A stretch of 51,622 nt of DNA, from assembly GCA_016211085.1 (NCBI GenBank), contig JACQSY010000029.1:1-51622 (forward strand). Direction: 5' to 3'. Numbering within the stretch: the stretch's first letter is position 1; each line of letters starts with the position of its first letter. The notes beneath the pieces were generated by a model. The model did no database searches and was not told where the DNA came from. It saw nothing but the letters and a program-made list of their open reading frames with translations. Origin of the DNA: Acidobacteriota bacterium. Lineage in GTDB: Bacteria > Acidobacteriota > UBA6911 > RPQK01 > JACQSY01. Below are positions 41,465-50,282 of the stretch, piece by piece. Both the position numbers and the translations under genes were made by a program.

Positions 41465-43367
41465 CGGGTTGCAAGGTATGCATTTTCAACCAGTGCGCTA
41501 AGATCACCAGCGACCAGAGGCGGGACCAGGCTGGGCTCCACGGCTCCCTTTTGAAGCTCGAGTAGATCCGATCCACTCCATTGGCACGCAACAGCCCGAC
41601 AGTTTTCAACGAATTCAGATAATCCTCTGTCAGTTCATTCAGAGGCCCCAACAACCATGAAGAAAAAGGAAGAGCAAAGCCACGTTTCTTATTATTGGTC
41701 AGTTCAGGTGTGTAAAAACCAGCACATATCAGCCGGAGCAAATGCTTTTCGGAAGAACCTTTGGGAAGGACCGCTTTCCCCGGGAGGCGAAAAACCCATT
41801 CGACAAGTTCTCGATCTAGAAACGGCACACGAATCTCGAGAGAATTCGCCATTCCAAAGACATCGCCGTCGCGTAGCAATGTGTTTCCCAGGTAAAACAC
41901 TGTCTCCAGCCTCTGCACTGACGCAATCTCATCATCAGCAACCACACACGCGTGACGGGGCGCCTCCGGGCAATGGAAGGTAGTTGTCAAGCCGAGTTCT
42001 GAAGCCTGGAAGCCGAGTGCCGCCAGATCTGAATCCGACAAAAGCCGCCGGTAATGAAAGTACACGCTCAGCAAATCGGAACGTGCGCGGATAAGGTCCC
42101 GGGCTTTTTCTTGAAACACCTCGCTGGTGTGACTAGTTGCCAAACGTAGCAGTGCGGAGCGCACCGAGGCCGGGGCCAGATTCAGCCACTGATTGCGCCG
42201 CAGCCACCGGGGCACCGCGCGAAAAGTGCGGTACCCTCCGAATACCTCATCTCCGCCTTGTCCCGAAAGAGCCACTGCCAGCCCCTGCTCACGAACGGCC
42301 CGCGAAACAATGTAGGTATTCAGACCATCCATGCTGGGCTGGTCCATTTTTTCCAGTCCCTGATGAACCCAGGACATTGCGCAAGCGGAGTCAACCGGGT
42401 ATTCATGATAGTGGGCACCCAGCCGGGCAGCGGTGTTTCGAGCGATGGGGGACTCATCCAGTTCGGGAAAGTCCGGAAATGAAACGGTAAATGCGTGGAC
42501 ACCTTCGGGACGTTCTCTTATTGATTGACCAAGAACTGCGGTGGAGTCGAGCCCGGAACTTAAAAAAATGCCCAGCGGCACGTCGCTGATAAGGTGACGA
42601 CGGACCGCTTTCTGGAAAAGATCGCGTCCTTCGTCAATAAGAGTCTCTTTCCGCCCAGAGCTGACGGAGGGAACGGGAAGGTTCCAGAAACGCCCTTCCC
42701 TTAGCTTTTCGCCTCTTATGTCCACCTGCATCCAGGACCCGGAAGCCAGCGCTTGAGCGGCACGGATGATTGTCAGGGGCTCTTGCACAGCTCCATATGC
42801 AAGAAAGCCTGCCACTGCTTTCAGGTCCAGATCTGCGGAAATCAGTCCGGAACTGAGCAAGGCGCGCACTTCGGAGGCGAAAAGAAATCCCTTTCCCCGA
42901 ATAAAGGAATAGTAAAGCGGTTTGATTCCCAGAGGATCGCGAGCCAAAAGCAAATGCCGCTTGGCAGCATCCCAGAGAGCAAACGCAAACATCCCGTTGA
43001 ACCTCTCGAGACATCGGACATTCCACTGCTGGTAGGCTCTTAAGATCACCTCCGTGTCCGTTCGGCTACGAAAGCAGAATCCCAGATCTTCAAGCTCTCT
43101 CCTTAGCTCGAGAAAATTGTAGATCTCTCCGTTGTGAACCAGGATGTCTCCCGTATCGGGATTGACCATGGGCTGATGGCCCAGCGACGAGACGTCGATG
43201 ATCGCCAACCGGCGGCTCCCGAGCCCCAGCAGCCCGGAATTCTCTTCAAGCACGGAGATTCCTTCGTCATCGGGGCCTCTCTGCACTTGCGCAAGCAGCA
43301 TCCTGCGCAATGACTCCCGAAGCTCCGTGGGTGAAATGGACCCGGCAAATCCGGCGATACCACACAT
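41460..43367 (-). CDS. asnB: Asparagine synthetase (glutamine-hydrolysing), polysaccharide-locus type
   Basis: 635 residues, intact AsnB: catalytic Cys2 in MCGIAGF, RGPDDEG, NGEIYNF, GNGMFAF-like FNGMFAFALWD, synthetase loop LSSGLDSTAV and GGDEVFGGYR. Paralogues in exopolysaccharide loci are thought to amidate uronic-acid or related groups rather than make free asparagine (exosortase/ExoS-associated amidotransferase type). ATG follows the upstream methyltransferase stop by one base (TAAAATG). The stop codon is supplied by repeat copy 11. Confidence 0.9.
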   Translation of the reverse strand: MCGIAGFAGSISPTELRESLRRMLLAQVQRGPDDEGISVLEENSGLLGLGSRRLAIIDVSSLGHQPMVNPDTGDILVHNGEIYNFLELRRELEDLGFCFRSRTDTEVILRAYQQWNVRCLERFNGMFAFALWDAAKRHLLLARDPLGIKPLYYSFIRGKGFLFASEVRALLSSGLISADLDLKAVAGFLAYGAVQEPLTIIRAAQALASGSWMQVDIRGEKLREGRFWNLPVPSVSSGRKETLIDEGRDLFQKAVRRHLISDVPLGIFLSSGLDSTAVLGQSIRERPEGVHAFTVSFPDFPELDESPIARNTAARLGAHYHEYPVDSACAMSWVHQGLEKMDQPSMDGLNTYIVSRAVREQGLAVALSGQGGDEVFGGYRTFRAVPRWLRRNQWLNLAPASVRSALLRLATSHTSEVFQEKARDLIRARSDLLSVYFHYRRLLSDSDLAALGFQASELGLTTTFHCPEAPRHACVVADDEIASVQRLETVFYLGNTLLRDGDVFGMANSLEIRVPFLDRELVEWVFRLPGKAVLPKGSSEKHLLRLICAGFYTPELTNNKKRGFALPFSSWLLGPLNELTEDYLNSLKTVGLLRANGVDRIYSSFKREPWSPAWSRLWSLVILAHWLKMHTLQPV

Positions 43368-43368
43368 T

Positions 43369-44019
43369 TTAGTCAGCCGTTTTTCGACAAACCAGGAAGA
43401 ACGATTTAGGCACCGGCCAAAATCTCCCGACGGTGTTCCACTGAATGGGCCTCAAACCATGTGAGAGGCAGACGCGAGAGAGATTTTTCCGGGTCCAAAA
43501 ACGAATGTGTTGCCAGGAGGGATCAAAGTGTTTGTCAAAGAAAAGCAAAGCGATCAGCAGATTCTTGATCAGACCGTGATAGGGAGTTGTGAGGATCAGC
43601 ATGCCTCCCGGGCGAAGCAAGCGCGCCACTTCGCGAAAGAATAACTCCACCTCATAAACGTGCTCAATCACTTCAGAACAAAAAATTGCGTCGTAAAAGC
43701 CGTCCGGACGCGCGAGGCGATAAGTTTCGGAAACCACGTCAAACGTGAGGTGCGGAAAGCGCTCACGATTGTGGCGAATAATCTCCTCGGAAATGTCGGC
43801 CCCTTCTACACGAAAACCTTTTGCGTAAAAAAACTGAGTAATCAGCCCGCTGCCACAACCCAGGTCGAGCAGTCGAATTTTTTGCGGCTCTCCAAGGCTT
43901 CGAAGTGTCTGAAGCGCCAAACGCTCTTTTTGAGGATCGGTAGGATCCCTCCATGCGGCTCCGTCTTGCTGGTAAGCTTTCCAGCCGGCGTCGTGGAGTC
44001 TCCTGGTGTCCTGAGACAT
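43369..44019 (-). CDS. Class I SAM-dependent methyltransferase
   Basis: 216 residues with motif I LLDLGCGSGLI (about 50-60), acidic VEGADIS, and a post-core GGMLILTTPYHG, in the style of UbiG/MtaA-like small-molecule methyltransferases; the TPYHGLIKNLL stretch is frequent in polysaccharide loci. Likely methylates a sugar or lipid carrier. ATG 44019 is preferred over GTG 44031. Coupled to the following asnB gene. Confidence 0.85.
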   Translation of the reverse strand: MSQDTRRLHDAGWKAYQQDGAAWRDPTDPQKERLALQTLRSLGEPQKIRLLDLGCGSGLITQFFYAKGFRVEGADISEEIIRHNRERFPHLTFDVVSETYRLARPDGFYDAIFCSEVIEHVYEVELFFREVARLLRPGGMLILTTPYHGLIKNLLIALLFFDKHFDPSWQHIRFWTRKNLSRVCLSHGLRPIQWNTVGRFWPVPKSFFLVCRKTAD

Positions 44020-44048
44020 AGTTTCAACCACCCACCCTTAGTAAATCT

Positions 44049-44128
44049 TCAGAGGCGCGAGCGTGATCGAGCGCTTCGGGTGCAGTAACAGGAGCTCTTA
44101 CTGCGCCGGCGCTCCGTGTGCGCCTCGG
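44049..44128 (-). repeat. Palindromic repeat element, copy 12
   Basis: Reverse-oriented full-length but diverged copy, TCAGAGGCGCGAGCG ... GTGCGCCTCGGA. It overlaps the 3' end of the GT4 gene at 44098: the last ~10 codons and the TAA lie in the repeat. Confidence 0.75.
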
Positions 44129-45240
44129 ATCACTCTTTCGTATACCTCCGTTATCGAGCGGGCCACCTTGGGCCAGGCCAACCTTTCGGCGGCCAGGGTC
44201 AGTGCGCCTGCTTTCATGGCAGCAGCCAACGTTGGATCCTGCAGGATCCTGGCCACGGCCTCAGCCAGTCTCCTGAAATCTCCCGTCACAATAAATCCAG
44301 CATTAAACTCCCGGATCGCCTCGAAACGCACACTTTCAGTCACCACTACGGGAATGCCAAGAGCCAGGGCCTCATTCATGGCAACAGAGTGCGCTTCGTG
44401 CCGCGAACTTAGGACAAAGACATCGGAATCAGCCAGCGCTTCCAGACAGTGAGAATGCGGGAGCAGCCCCAGCTTTAACACGCGGTTGAGCAGCCCTAGT
44501 GGTTGCAACAGACCAGATACTTTCGACCACTCTCCCTCATCAGGACCAATGACCGCCCAAATCAGCTCAGGGATTTCTACAGCCAGCGCCGCAAAGGCAT
44601 GTGCCTGGAGCTCAATCCCCTTACTCCAATGAAGACGTCCCAAAAAGGTCCAAATCTTCTTGCCGTCCAGTTGATGTCTTTCTCGAAAGAGCCCTCGTCG
44701 TACGCGGCGGTTTAGATCCGGGTCAACACCACAAGGGACGATGTAAGCCGGTTTCGCTACCGGGATTGAGTCTTCCATTTCCGCGTCGGTGAAGAAGTGT
44801 ACTCCGGAGGAACCACTCAAGGTGCGGTGCTCCACAAGCAAGTTGTATATCTTTTTTCGTATGGCTTTACGTTCCAGCGCCTTGGTCTGCAACATCCCCA
44901 TGGGGCAAAGAAGATACGGGATTCCAGAACGCCTGCATGCAGCTGCTGAAAGCGTGACCATGGGATTCCAAAGGCTAAACAGGTGCACAAGGTCGAAGGA
45001 GGGCAAGCGTCTCACCACCTCGCGATAAAATTGCAAAGTTGGCAGTTGGCGTGTGCCCGGTATTGGACGAAACCGGGTGATCAAATCGGGTATGCCGTTC
45101 TCCTGGATGGCCCTGTTTCCCAGGGTAAAAAGTGAAACCCGATGTCCCATCTCGCAAAGAGCGTGTGAAAAAGAGGGCACAAGAACAGCCGGACCCCCTG
45201 TTTCTGGAGCCAGTACTGGAACAATGTGCAGGATACGCAC
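44098..45240 (-). CDS. GT4 glycosyltransferase
   Basis: 380 residues, GT-B fold: LHIVPVLAPETGGPAVLVPSF start, FLGRLHWSKGIELQAHAF, ADVFVLSSRHEAHSVAMNEALALGIPVVVTES with the E-x7-E type motif. GTG start at 45240 backed by GAGGAG 4-5 nt upstream. The final residues (VIRGAHGAPAQ) are encoded by repeat copy 12, so the native C-terminus has probably been extended or replaced. Sugar specificity unknown. Confidence 0.9.
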   Translation of the reverse strand: MRILHIVPVLAPETGGPAVLVPSFSHALCEMGHRVSLFTLGNRAIQENGIPDLITRFRPIPGTRQLPTLQFYREVVRRLPSFDLVHLFSLWNPMVTLSAAACRRSGIPYLLCPMGMLQTKALERKAIRKKIYNLLVEHRTLSGSSGVHFFTDAEMEDSIPVAKPAYIVPCGVDPDLNRRVRRGLFRERHQLDGKKIWTFLGRLHWSKGIELQAHAFAALAVEIPELIWAVIGPDEGEWSKVSGLLQPLGLLNRVLKLGLLPHSHCLEALADSDVFVLSSRHEAHSVAMNEALALGIPVVVTESVRFEAIREFNAGFIVTGDFRRLAEAVARILQDPTLAAAMKAGALTLAAERLAWPKVARSITEVYERVIRGAHGAPAQ

Positions 45241-45249
45241 GGCTCTCCT

Positions 45250-46389
45250 CTATGAGACGCTGTGACTCGGCACTGAAAACAAGCGCTGAGCGGCTTCGCA
45301 GCACTGCCAGAGGTTTCTGGCAAAGAGATCGAGCCCCCATCTGTTGATGATCTCTTGGGAACACTCGCCCATATGCATCCATCGCTCCCGGCACGCTTCC
45401 ATTTTTTCGAGTGCCGCAGACAAACCTGACTCGGGATCAAAGACAAAACCGTTGACACCATCCTTGACAAGATCTTCGTGACAGCCGCACCTGTTTGAAA
45501 CCAGCACGGGGAGCCCACATGCCATCGCCTCGTTGACAGCAAGCCCCCACGGTTCTGACAGACTGGGTTGCAAATAAACGTGAGCTCTGGCGTAAACGGA
45601 CGGGAGCTCAAAATAGTTCACATGTCCAAGCAATTGGACGCGTCCCGCCAATCCCATCCTTTGAATTTCTGTTTCGATTTCAGGCCTTTGTGATCCGTCA
45701 CCCGCAATGATCCAGGTCCATTGCGGGTTTCGAGCCAGCACCTGGATGACACCCGGCACATTCTTTCGCGGCAGTAATCGAATGCAACTCAGGATGACCG
45801 GCGTGGAGGTCATGGGAGGTTTTAGCTTCTTCCATTCCTGGCTTTCTCGCTCGAAAAAACCATTGTCCACCACATCGCAGCCCACATAGCAGTGTTCCTT
45901 TGAAAATCCGAGTTCCTCCAGATAGCGCACATGGGGTTGGCCTCCCACCAGGGCCGTTTGAAACAGGTGAAGCAAAAACTGCTTTACTACTCTCCTTCCT
46001 AGTGTCTGCTGGCGATCGATCGCCTGGCTATCGGAGATGACAACCCTTGGCACCTTGCGTCGTAAGCTCCAACCCAAACCGGCAACCGATTCCTTAAACC
46101 CCCACCCGGGAAGGACCAGAACATCCGGCTTAATCTGGTTAAGCCGCCGGGACAAGGCTCGACGCATCCGCACGTAGGGAATGGACCAGTAGTCGGTATC
46201 GGCAAAGAGCGTGTGACGAGTGTAATGGATGCCGGGTTCCCGTATCTCCGGCCAGCGATAATCGCTTTGTTGAGATGCAATTTCAATGGCAGCCAATTTG
46301 TTTCCGGTAATCTGGCCCACGGCGCCTGTGGCCTCCAAACGGGCGATATGGTACGGGCCAAAATTCAAATACACGATAGCGACTTGCAT
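45250..46389 (-). CDS. GT4 glycosyltransferase
   Basis: 379 residues. GT-B donor half with ILSCIRLLPRKNVPGVIQVLA, WIIAGDGSQRPEIE, LLGHVNYFELPSVYARAHVYLQPSLSEPWGLAVNEAMACGLPVLVSNRCGCHEDL. The N-terminal half contains FNGPYHIARLEA-like FGPYHIARLEATG. It lies 9 bp upstream of the next GT4 gene, so they form one operon. Adds one sugar of the repeat unit on the cytosolic face; specificity unknown. Confidence 0.9.
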   Translation of the reverse strand: MQVAIVYLNFGPYHIARLEATGAVGQITGNKLAAIEIASQQSDYRWPEIREPGIHYTRHTLFADTDYWSIPYVRMRRALSRRLNQIKPDVLVLPGWGFKESVAGLGWSLRRKVPRVVISDSQAIDRQQTLGRRVVKQFLLHLFQTALVGGQPHVRYLEELGFSKEHCYVGCDVVDNGFFERESQEWKKLKPPMTSTPVILSCIRLLPRKNVPGVIQVLARNPQWTWIIAGDGSQRPEIETEIQRMGLAGRVQLLGHVNYFELPSVYARAHVYLQPSLSEPWGLAVNEAMACGLPVLVSNRCGCHEDLVKDGVNGFVFDPESGLSAALEKMEACRERWMHMGECSQEIINRWGLDLFARNLWQCCEAAQRLFSVPSHSVS

Positions 46390-46420
46390 CGACCTAGTTA
46401 AAAACGGTTGGGAACGGTAT

Positions 46421-48001
46421 TCAAGAGATGCGTTGGGGATTCTGGGCGCGCTGGGCTCTCCCCAGCACCATAGCTCTCGCCAGCGGATGCTCAGATGCGA
46501 GCTGGCCTGGACTTCGGGTGATGCGTGTGATCATCATCATTCCAATGAGCGCAAAGGCAAAATATGTGAAGTAAATCGGTGAATAAAATCGGAATGAGGA
46601 AACTATGAAGGCATAGAACATTCCGTTGGTAACGGCAACCGCACGCTGGGTATGCAGGTTGATCGAGACCATTAGCGTGTCTGCAGCCCACGTCAAAAAA
46701 CCCAGCCACGCGCTGCCGAATACGACGCCTACGATGCCCCAGCTCATATGAAATTGGCCGATTACCGATGGCGTCACGTTAAAAGCGCCGCCTCGGCTAT
46801 ACGCATCATTGTAGTACTCCCACAGCTGCATTACAGGTTTGTCGGGCCAAAATCGCCGCGGTATCCAATGCGTGAAAAAGTAGGGCTCAGCCAATTCATA
46901 AAAATAATCGTGAAAATCAGGAACCAGTACTTGAGAGAAGAGGAGCGCTACGAACTGTCCGCTGGGGCTTCGTTCCAGGAACAGTTCGGAGGTGCCGATG
47001 GTTTTGATATCAGCCCAACCGCGAAGCCGCAAAGCGAGCTGAAGCTGTGCCACCAGCATCACCAGTGCGACCAGGGCTCCCCAGGTAAATACGCGTCGAA
47101 TGGTGACCCTCCCACTAATAGTGGAAACCAACAAGACACATGCTGGAAGGGCAATAAACAACCACAGGTGGCGAGTTCCCCAAAGCATGATAAAGGGGAC
47201 CGCCGCTATCCCGCCCACAACCAAAAACCTGGTGCGGCTCCAGGTCTGGCGCCAGGTTCTGAAAACAATGGCCTCAGTGAGCAGGAATGCCGCCCCGTAC
47301 ATTCCAAAAAAATATAGGTAATGTAGGAGGCCGATATCCTCAGGTGCCGGACCCCCGGCTCTGGAAGCCAGCAGTGCATCGATGGTGACCTGGAGGTTAA
47401 AGCCATAGGAGAGCAACAACGGAGCAATGGCGCAAGCCACCATTGCGTAGCGCATGAGGCGGCTCCACCCGCTCTCGGAATCTACACGGCTCCTCATCCA
47501 CCGCGTAAGATGCTGTACGCGTGGACGTAAGGAGTAACCCAAAAACAAAAAAAACTGGAAGACCCCTACGTAAAAAATCCCCTGACGAACGACGTCAATG
47601 TGAAATTGTCCTGAAAAGATCATCAGCCCAGGCGGGACCGAAAAGGGCGGCTTCTCCAAAGATGACTGAAACGCATCCACCCAGAAAAAGAAAAAAATGG
47701 AACCTGCCAGAAGCGTCTTGCCAATCACCCTGGAATAAAGAGCCTCGCGAATCACGTTCAGCAGGAACAGCAGGTTCAAGATGCAAATGAAAGAGACCAG
47801 GTATGTGAGCTCATCCACAGTTGAAAGAAAGTAACTGTAACCGGAGAGACCGGCTATAGTGAGGAGAAACAGCCACTGCGCAATAGTGACACGCGGGACG
47901 TAGCTGATGCCGGCCCTTTGCTCGCTGGCCGGCATGGGTTGCGGGGCCATCAGTGAAGGCCGCTGAACCGGATTCCTAAGCACGGGTGAGGGCTTGTTCA
48001 T
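46421..48001 (-). CDS. Wzy-like O-antigen/polysaccharide polymerase
   Basis: 526 residues with about 11-12 membrane helices and a large periplasmic loop (about 330-420, HDYFYELAEPYFFTHWIPRRFW...) typical for Wzy-type polymerases, which join undecaprenyl-linked repeat units in the periplasm. No flippase (Wzx) or Wzz is inside the window. ATG 48001 preferred to GTG 48007; it overlaps the upstream GT4 gene by 26 nt. Confidence 0.75.
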   Translation of the reverse strand: MNKPSPVLRNPVQRPSLMAPQPMPASEQRAGISYVPRVTIAQWLFLLTIAGLSGYSYFLSTVDELTYLVSFICILNLLFLLNVIREALYSRVIGKTLLAGSIFFFFWVDAFQSSLEKPPFSVPPGLMIFSGQFHIDVVRQGIFYVGVFQFFLFLGYSLRPRVQHLTRWMRSRVDSESGWSRLMRYAMVACAIAPLLLSYGFNLQVTIDALLASRAGGPAPEDIGLLHYLYFFGMYGAAFLLTEAIVFRTWRQTWSRTRFLVVGGIAAVPFIMLWGTRHLWLFIALPACVLLVSTISGRVTIRRVFTWGALVALVMLVAQLQLALRLRGWADIKTIGTSELFLERSPSGQFVALLFSQVLVPDFHDYFYELAEPYFFTHWIPRRFWPDKPVMQLWEYYNDAYSRGGAFNVTPSVIGQFHMSWGIVGVVFGSAWLGFLTWAADTLMVSINLHTQRAVAVTNGMFYAFIVSSFRFYSPIYFTYFAFALIGMMMITRITRSPGQLASEHPLARAMVLGRAQRAQNPQRIS

Positions 48002-49094
48002 AGGCACGAATCATTCGTGTTAAATTGTACACCACTTGAACTCGCTGGTAGGCACGCTCAACCATAGCATCGCGGAGCTGACAATCGTTTAAGAGCCTGC
48101 AAATTTCCATTGCCAGAGCGGAGGGGTCGTTTCTCCGCACCAGAAGTCCGCAACCGTCCGCAAGAACTTCTCTGCAGGGAGGAATATCCGTGGCAACAAC
48201 AGGAATTCCGGCTGCCATGGCCTCAATGAGCACGTTCGGAAACCCTTCGGACCGTGTGGAGTGAACCAACAGATCCGACCTGCCCATCCATTCCGGGACG
48301 TCATTCCGGCTGCCAAGAAAAACGACCTTGGAAGCGATTCCCAACTGTTCAACGCGCCGCCGGTGGCTTTCCATCTCAGGTCCAGTCCCCATGAGAATCA
48401 GCTGGACATCCATCTGGCGACGTACCAGCTCCAACATCGCTACCAACAAAGTCTGATGATCCTTGGCCTCATCCATGCGGCTTACCATGAGAAGCCTTTG
48501 CGGTGTTCTTTCGAGGCGGCGAATTCGCTCAGACTGCGCCCGCTCAAATATCGCTTCCACCGGGCAGCCATTGGGTATCACCGTAACCCGGTCCGCCGGC
48601 AAGAATAATTGATTGACCAATTCGCTGCCCACCGCTTGTGAAACGGCAATTTCTCCTCGGCAAAAGGGCCTTGCGGCATGGGCCAGGACCGTCGATTTCC
48701 ACCGTGTGGCCTGAGTTCGAAGCGGCGACCCTCCGACTCTCACATACGTGTGGTTGATGCCGGCGAAAAACGCAGCGCCAGCAATGAGCGCATGGTTACC
48801 AAAGTTATAAGCTAAAATCCGATCGGGCTTCAGATCGTGAAACAACCGTGCACAGCTCGTGATGAAGCTCAACCGTTTACCGCCAGTATAAGGACACTTC
48901 ATGAACTTGACACCGGGAATTGACTCAAATTCCGTCCTCCGTTCGCCATTAGAATGAGCCATCGATATCACGGTGTGTTTAAATTTTCCGCGGTTCATAC
49001 CATGGATCAAGTAAAGGGCGCTGGTTTCGACACCTCCAAAATCCAGTGCGCTAAGAACGTGTGCAATATGCAAGGCCTTAGTACCCCAGTTCAT
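47976..49094 (-). CDS. GT4 glycosyltransferase
   Basis: 372 residues from ATG 49094, opening MNWGTKALHIAHVLSALDFGGVE, then VTVIPNGCPVEAIF, LLMVSRMDEAKDHQTLL, GTGPEMESHRRRVEQLGI, SDLLVHSTRSEGFPNVLIEAMAAGIPVVATDI. A 25-residue extension to 49169 lies inside the inverted-repeat element at 49079-49353 and is probably not native. The element therefore abuts the very start of the gene and may have replaced its upstream signals. Confidence 0.88.
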   Translation of the reverse strand: MNWGTKALHIAHVLSALDFGGVETSALYLIHGMNRGKFKHTVISMAHSNGERRTEFESIPGVKFMKCPYTGGKRLSFITSCARLFHDLKPDRILAYNFGNHALIAGAAFFAGINHTYVRVGGSPLRTQATRWKSTVLAHAARPFCRGEIAVSQAVGSELVNQLFLPADRVTVIPNGCPVEAIFERAQSERIRRLERTPQRLLMVSRMDEAKDHQTLLVAMLELVRRQMDVQLILMGTGPEMESHRRRVEQLGIASKVVFLGSRNDVPEWMGRSDLLVHSTRSEGFPNVLIEAMAAGIPVVATDIPPCREVLADGCGLLVRRNDPSALAMEICRLLNDCQLRDAMVERAYQRVQVVYNLTRMIRAYEQALTRA

Positions 49095-49353
49095 AAATAC
49101 AGTGACGTTTGCGAGTGGGGCTTGTGCAGCGAGGTCAAGGAGAGAGGAGGAGGCGATGTCGGTGTACATCGGCGACGACGAACGACGCCGAGATCGCCCG
49201 GAACCCCCACTCGCCCGGAGGGTTGCGGCGGGACGGCTGCCATCTCATTGTGGCTCCTCCTCGCCGATGGACCTGGCATCGCCTCGTCGTCGCGCCTCGA
49301 TCTGGCCGCCGTCGTGCTCGCAACAAGCGTTACCGTATTTATGAACTTGGGTA
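49079..49353. mobile_element. GC-rich inverted-repeat element
   Basis: Arms of about 100 bp (49079-49181 and the reverse complement of 49250-49353) agree at roughly three quarters of positions: both contain AGTTCATAAATAC, AACGC/GACGT, GCGAGGCGATG and CATCGGCGA. The ~70-bp centre is very GC-rich. Read outwards, each arm codes for a similar peptide (IASSSxLDLAA then VTVFMNxGTK). No transposase. Interpretation: a small non-autonomous element or an inverted duplication of a gene start. Confidence 0.55.
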
Positions 49354-50282
49354 CCAAGCTGAGCTCCCGCTGAAGACGCCTGTGCCCTGAAGAAATTGTT
49401 GCGTTCGTCTGACGAGTAAGAGCACTTGAGTTCGGCCAGCACCCTGGCCACCTCCTGATGCTTCATTGGATTGTCATATTTTGAAAACATGGCGTCCAGT
49501 GTATCGAGCTTGGCCCATTCCACCAGTTGGCTGGATGAAAGCGGCAACACTCCGCGATAGTCCCAGATCGGCAAAAAATAATCTAACAGCCTTTTAGATA
49601 TTCCCGGGAAAAACGGTTTCAAGGACCAGCGCAGGCGGAGAATTTTTTCAGCATAACGATCCAAGAGCTGGGAATAAGAGTCAAAGGTAAAGAACAATTG
49701 AATTACCGGACGCCACAGATGTTTTGCCTCCAATCTCCCCAGGCGTCCCCGTGCATAAACGTCAAACACCACCCAGCCTCCTGGCTTGACCCAATCAAAG
49801 AGAGCTGCAATGGCAGTCGGGGGGTGAGGAAGATGCTGGAGAACTCCCCTGCAAAAGACCAGGTCGAACTTCATATGAGATTGCGGCATGTGCAGCAGGT
49901 CAGCCTGGACTGCAATCACATTCTCGTTTTCCAAAGCGGCATTGACAAAAATCGCCGAGGAGAGATCAACGGCAACCACCAGGTTTGCAAATTGAGCCAG
50001 GTACTCCGTAAAACGACCGGCTCCAGCGCCAAATTCAATGACGTTTTTTCCTCGCAGCCAGTCCAACGGCTGGTTCAGCAGCTTCTCGAGAAAATTTCGC
50101 GAGATGCAGGTTCCGTTGTACGAATCCAGCTGCGTTTTCTGAAATTTCGTCCATTGCTTTCCGAAGCTGGCGGCGTATTCCTCGTCCTGGACATAACAGG
50201 AAACCCGAGCGCAGGCCCTGTTGCTGGCTTTGACATCCACAACACGTAACGGCTCTGTAAGAAACACGTCGCGGTGGTTCAT
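49245..50282 (-). CDS. Class I SAM-dependent methyltransferase, C-terminus altered by the inverted-repeat element
   Basis: 345 residues. Motif I NVIEFGAGAGRFTEYLA (about 80-95), VVAVDLSSA, CRGVLQHLPHPPTAIAALFDWVKPGGWVVFDVY; the long middle region with YSQLLDRYAEKI and VEWAKLDTLDAM is shared with methyltransferases of polysaccharide loci. The last ~30 residues (from about QLGTQVHKYG) are translated from the inverted-repeat element and are unlike the rest, so the native stop was probably lost. The start overlaps the upstream GT4 stop by 4 nt. Confidence 0.82.
   Translation of the reverse strand: MNHRDVFLTEPLRVVDVKASNRACARVSCYVQDEEYAASFGKQWTKFQKTQLDSYNGTCISRNFLEKLLNQPLDWLRGKNVIEFGAGAGRFTEYLAQFANLVVAVDLSSAIFVNAALENENVIAVQADLLHMPQSHMKFDLVFCRGVLQHLPHPPTAIAALFDWVKPGGWVVFDVYARGRLGRLEAKHLWRPVIQLFFTFDSYSQLLDRYAEKILRLRWSLKPFFPGISKRLLDYFLPIWDYRGVLPLSSSQLVEWAKLDTLDAMFSKYDNPMKHQEVARVLAELKCSYSSDERNNFFRAQASSAGAQLGTQVHKYGNACCEHDGGQIEARRRGDARSIGEEEPQ

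Noticed and set aside
49102..49344. Small + strand gene inside the inverted-repeat element
   Set aside because: Several overlapping frames are open only because of extreme GC content; no ribosome-binding site context or recognisable domain.
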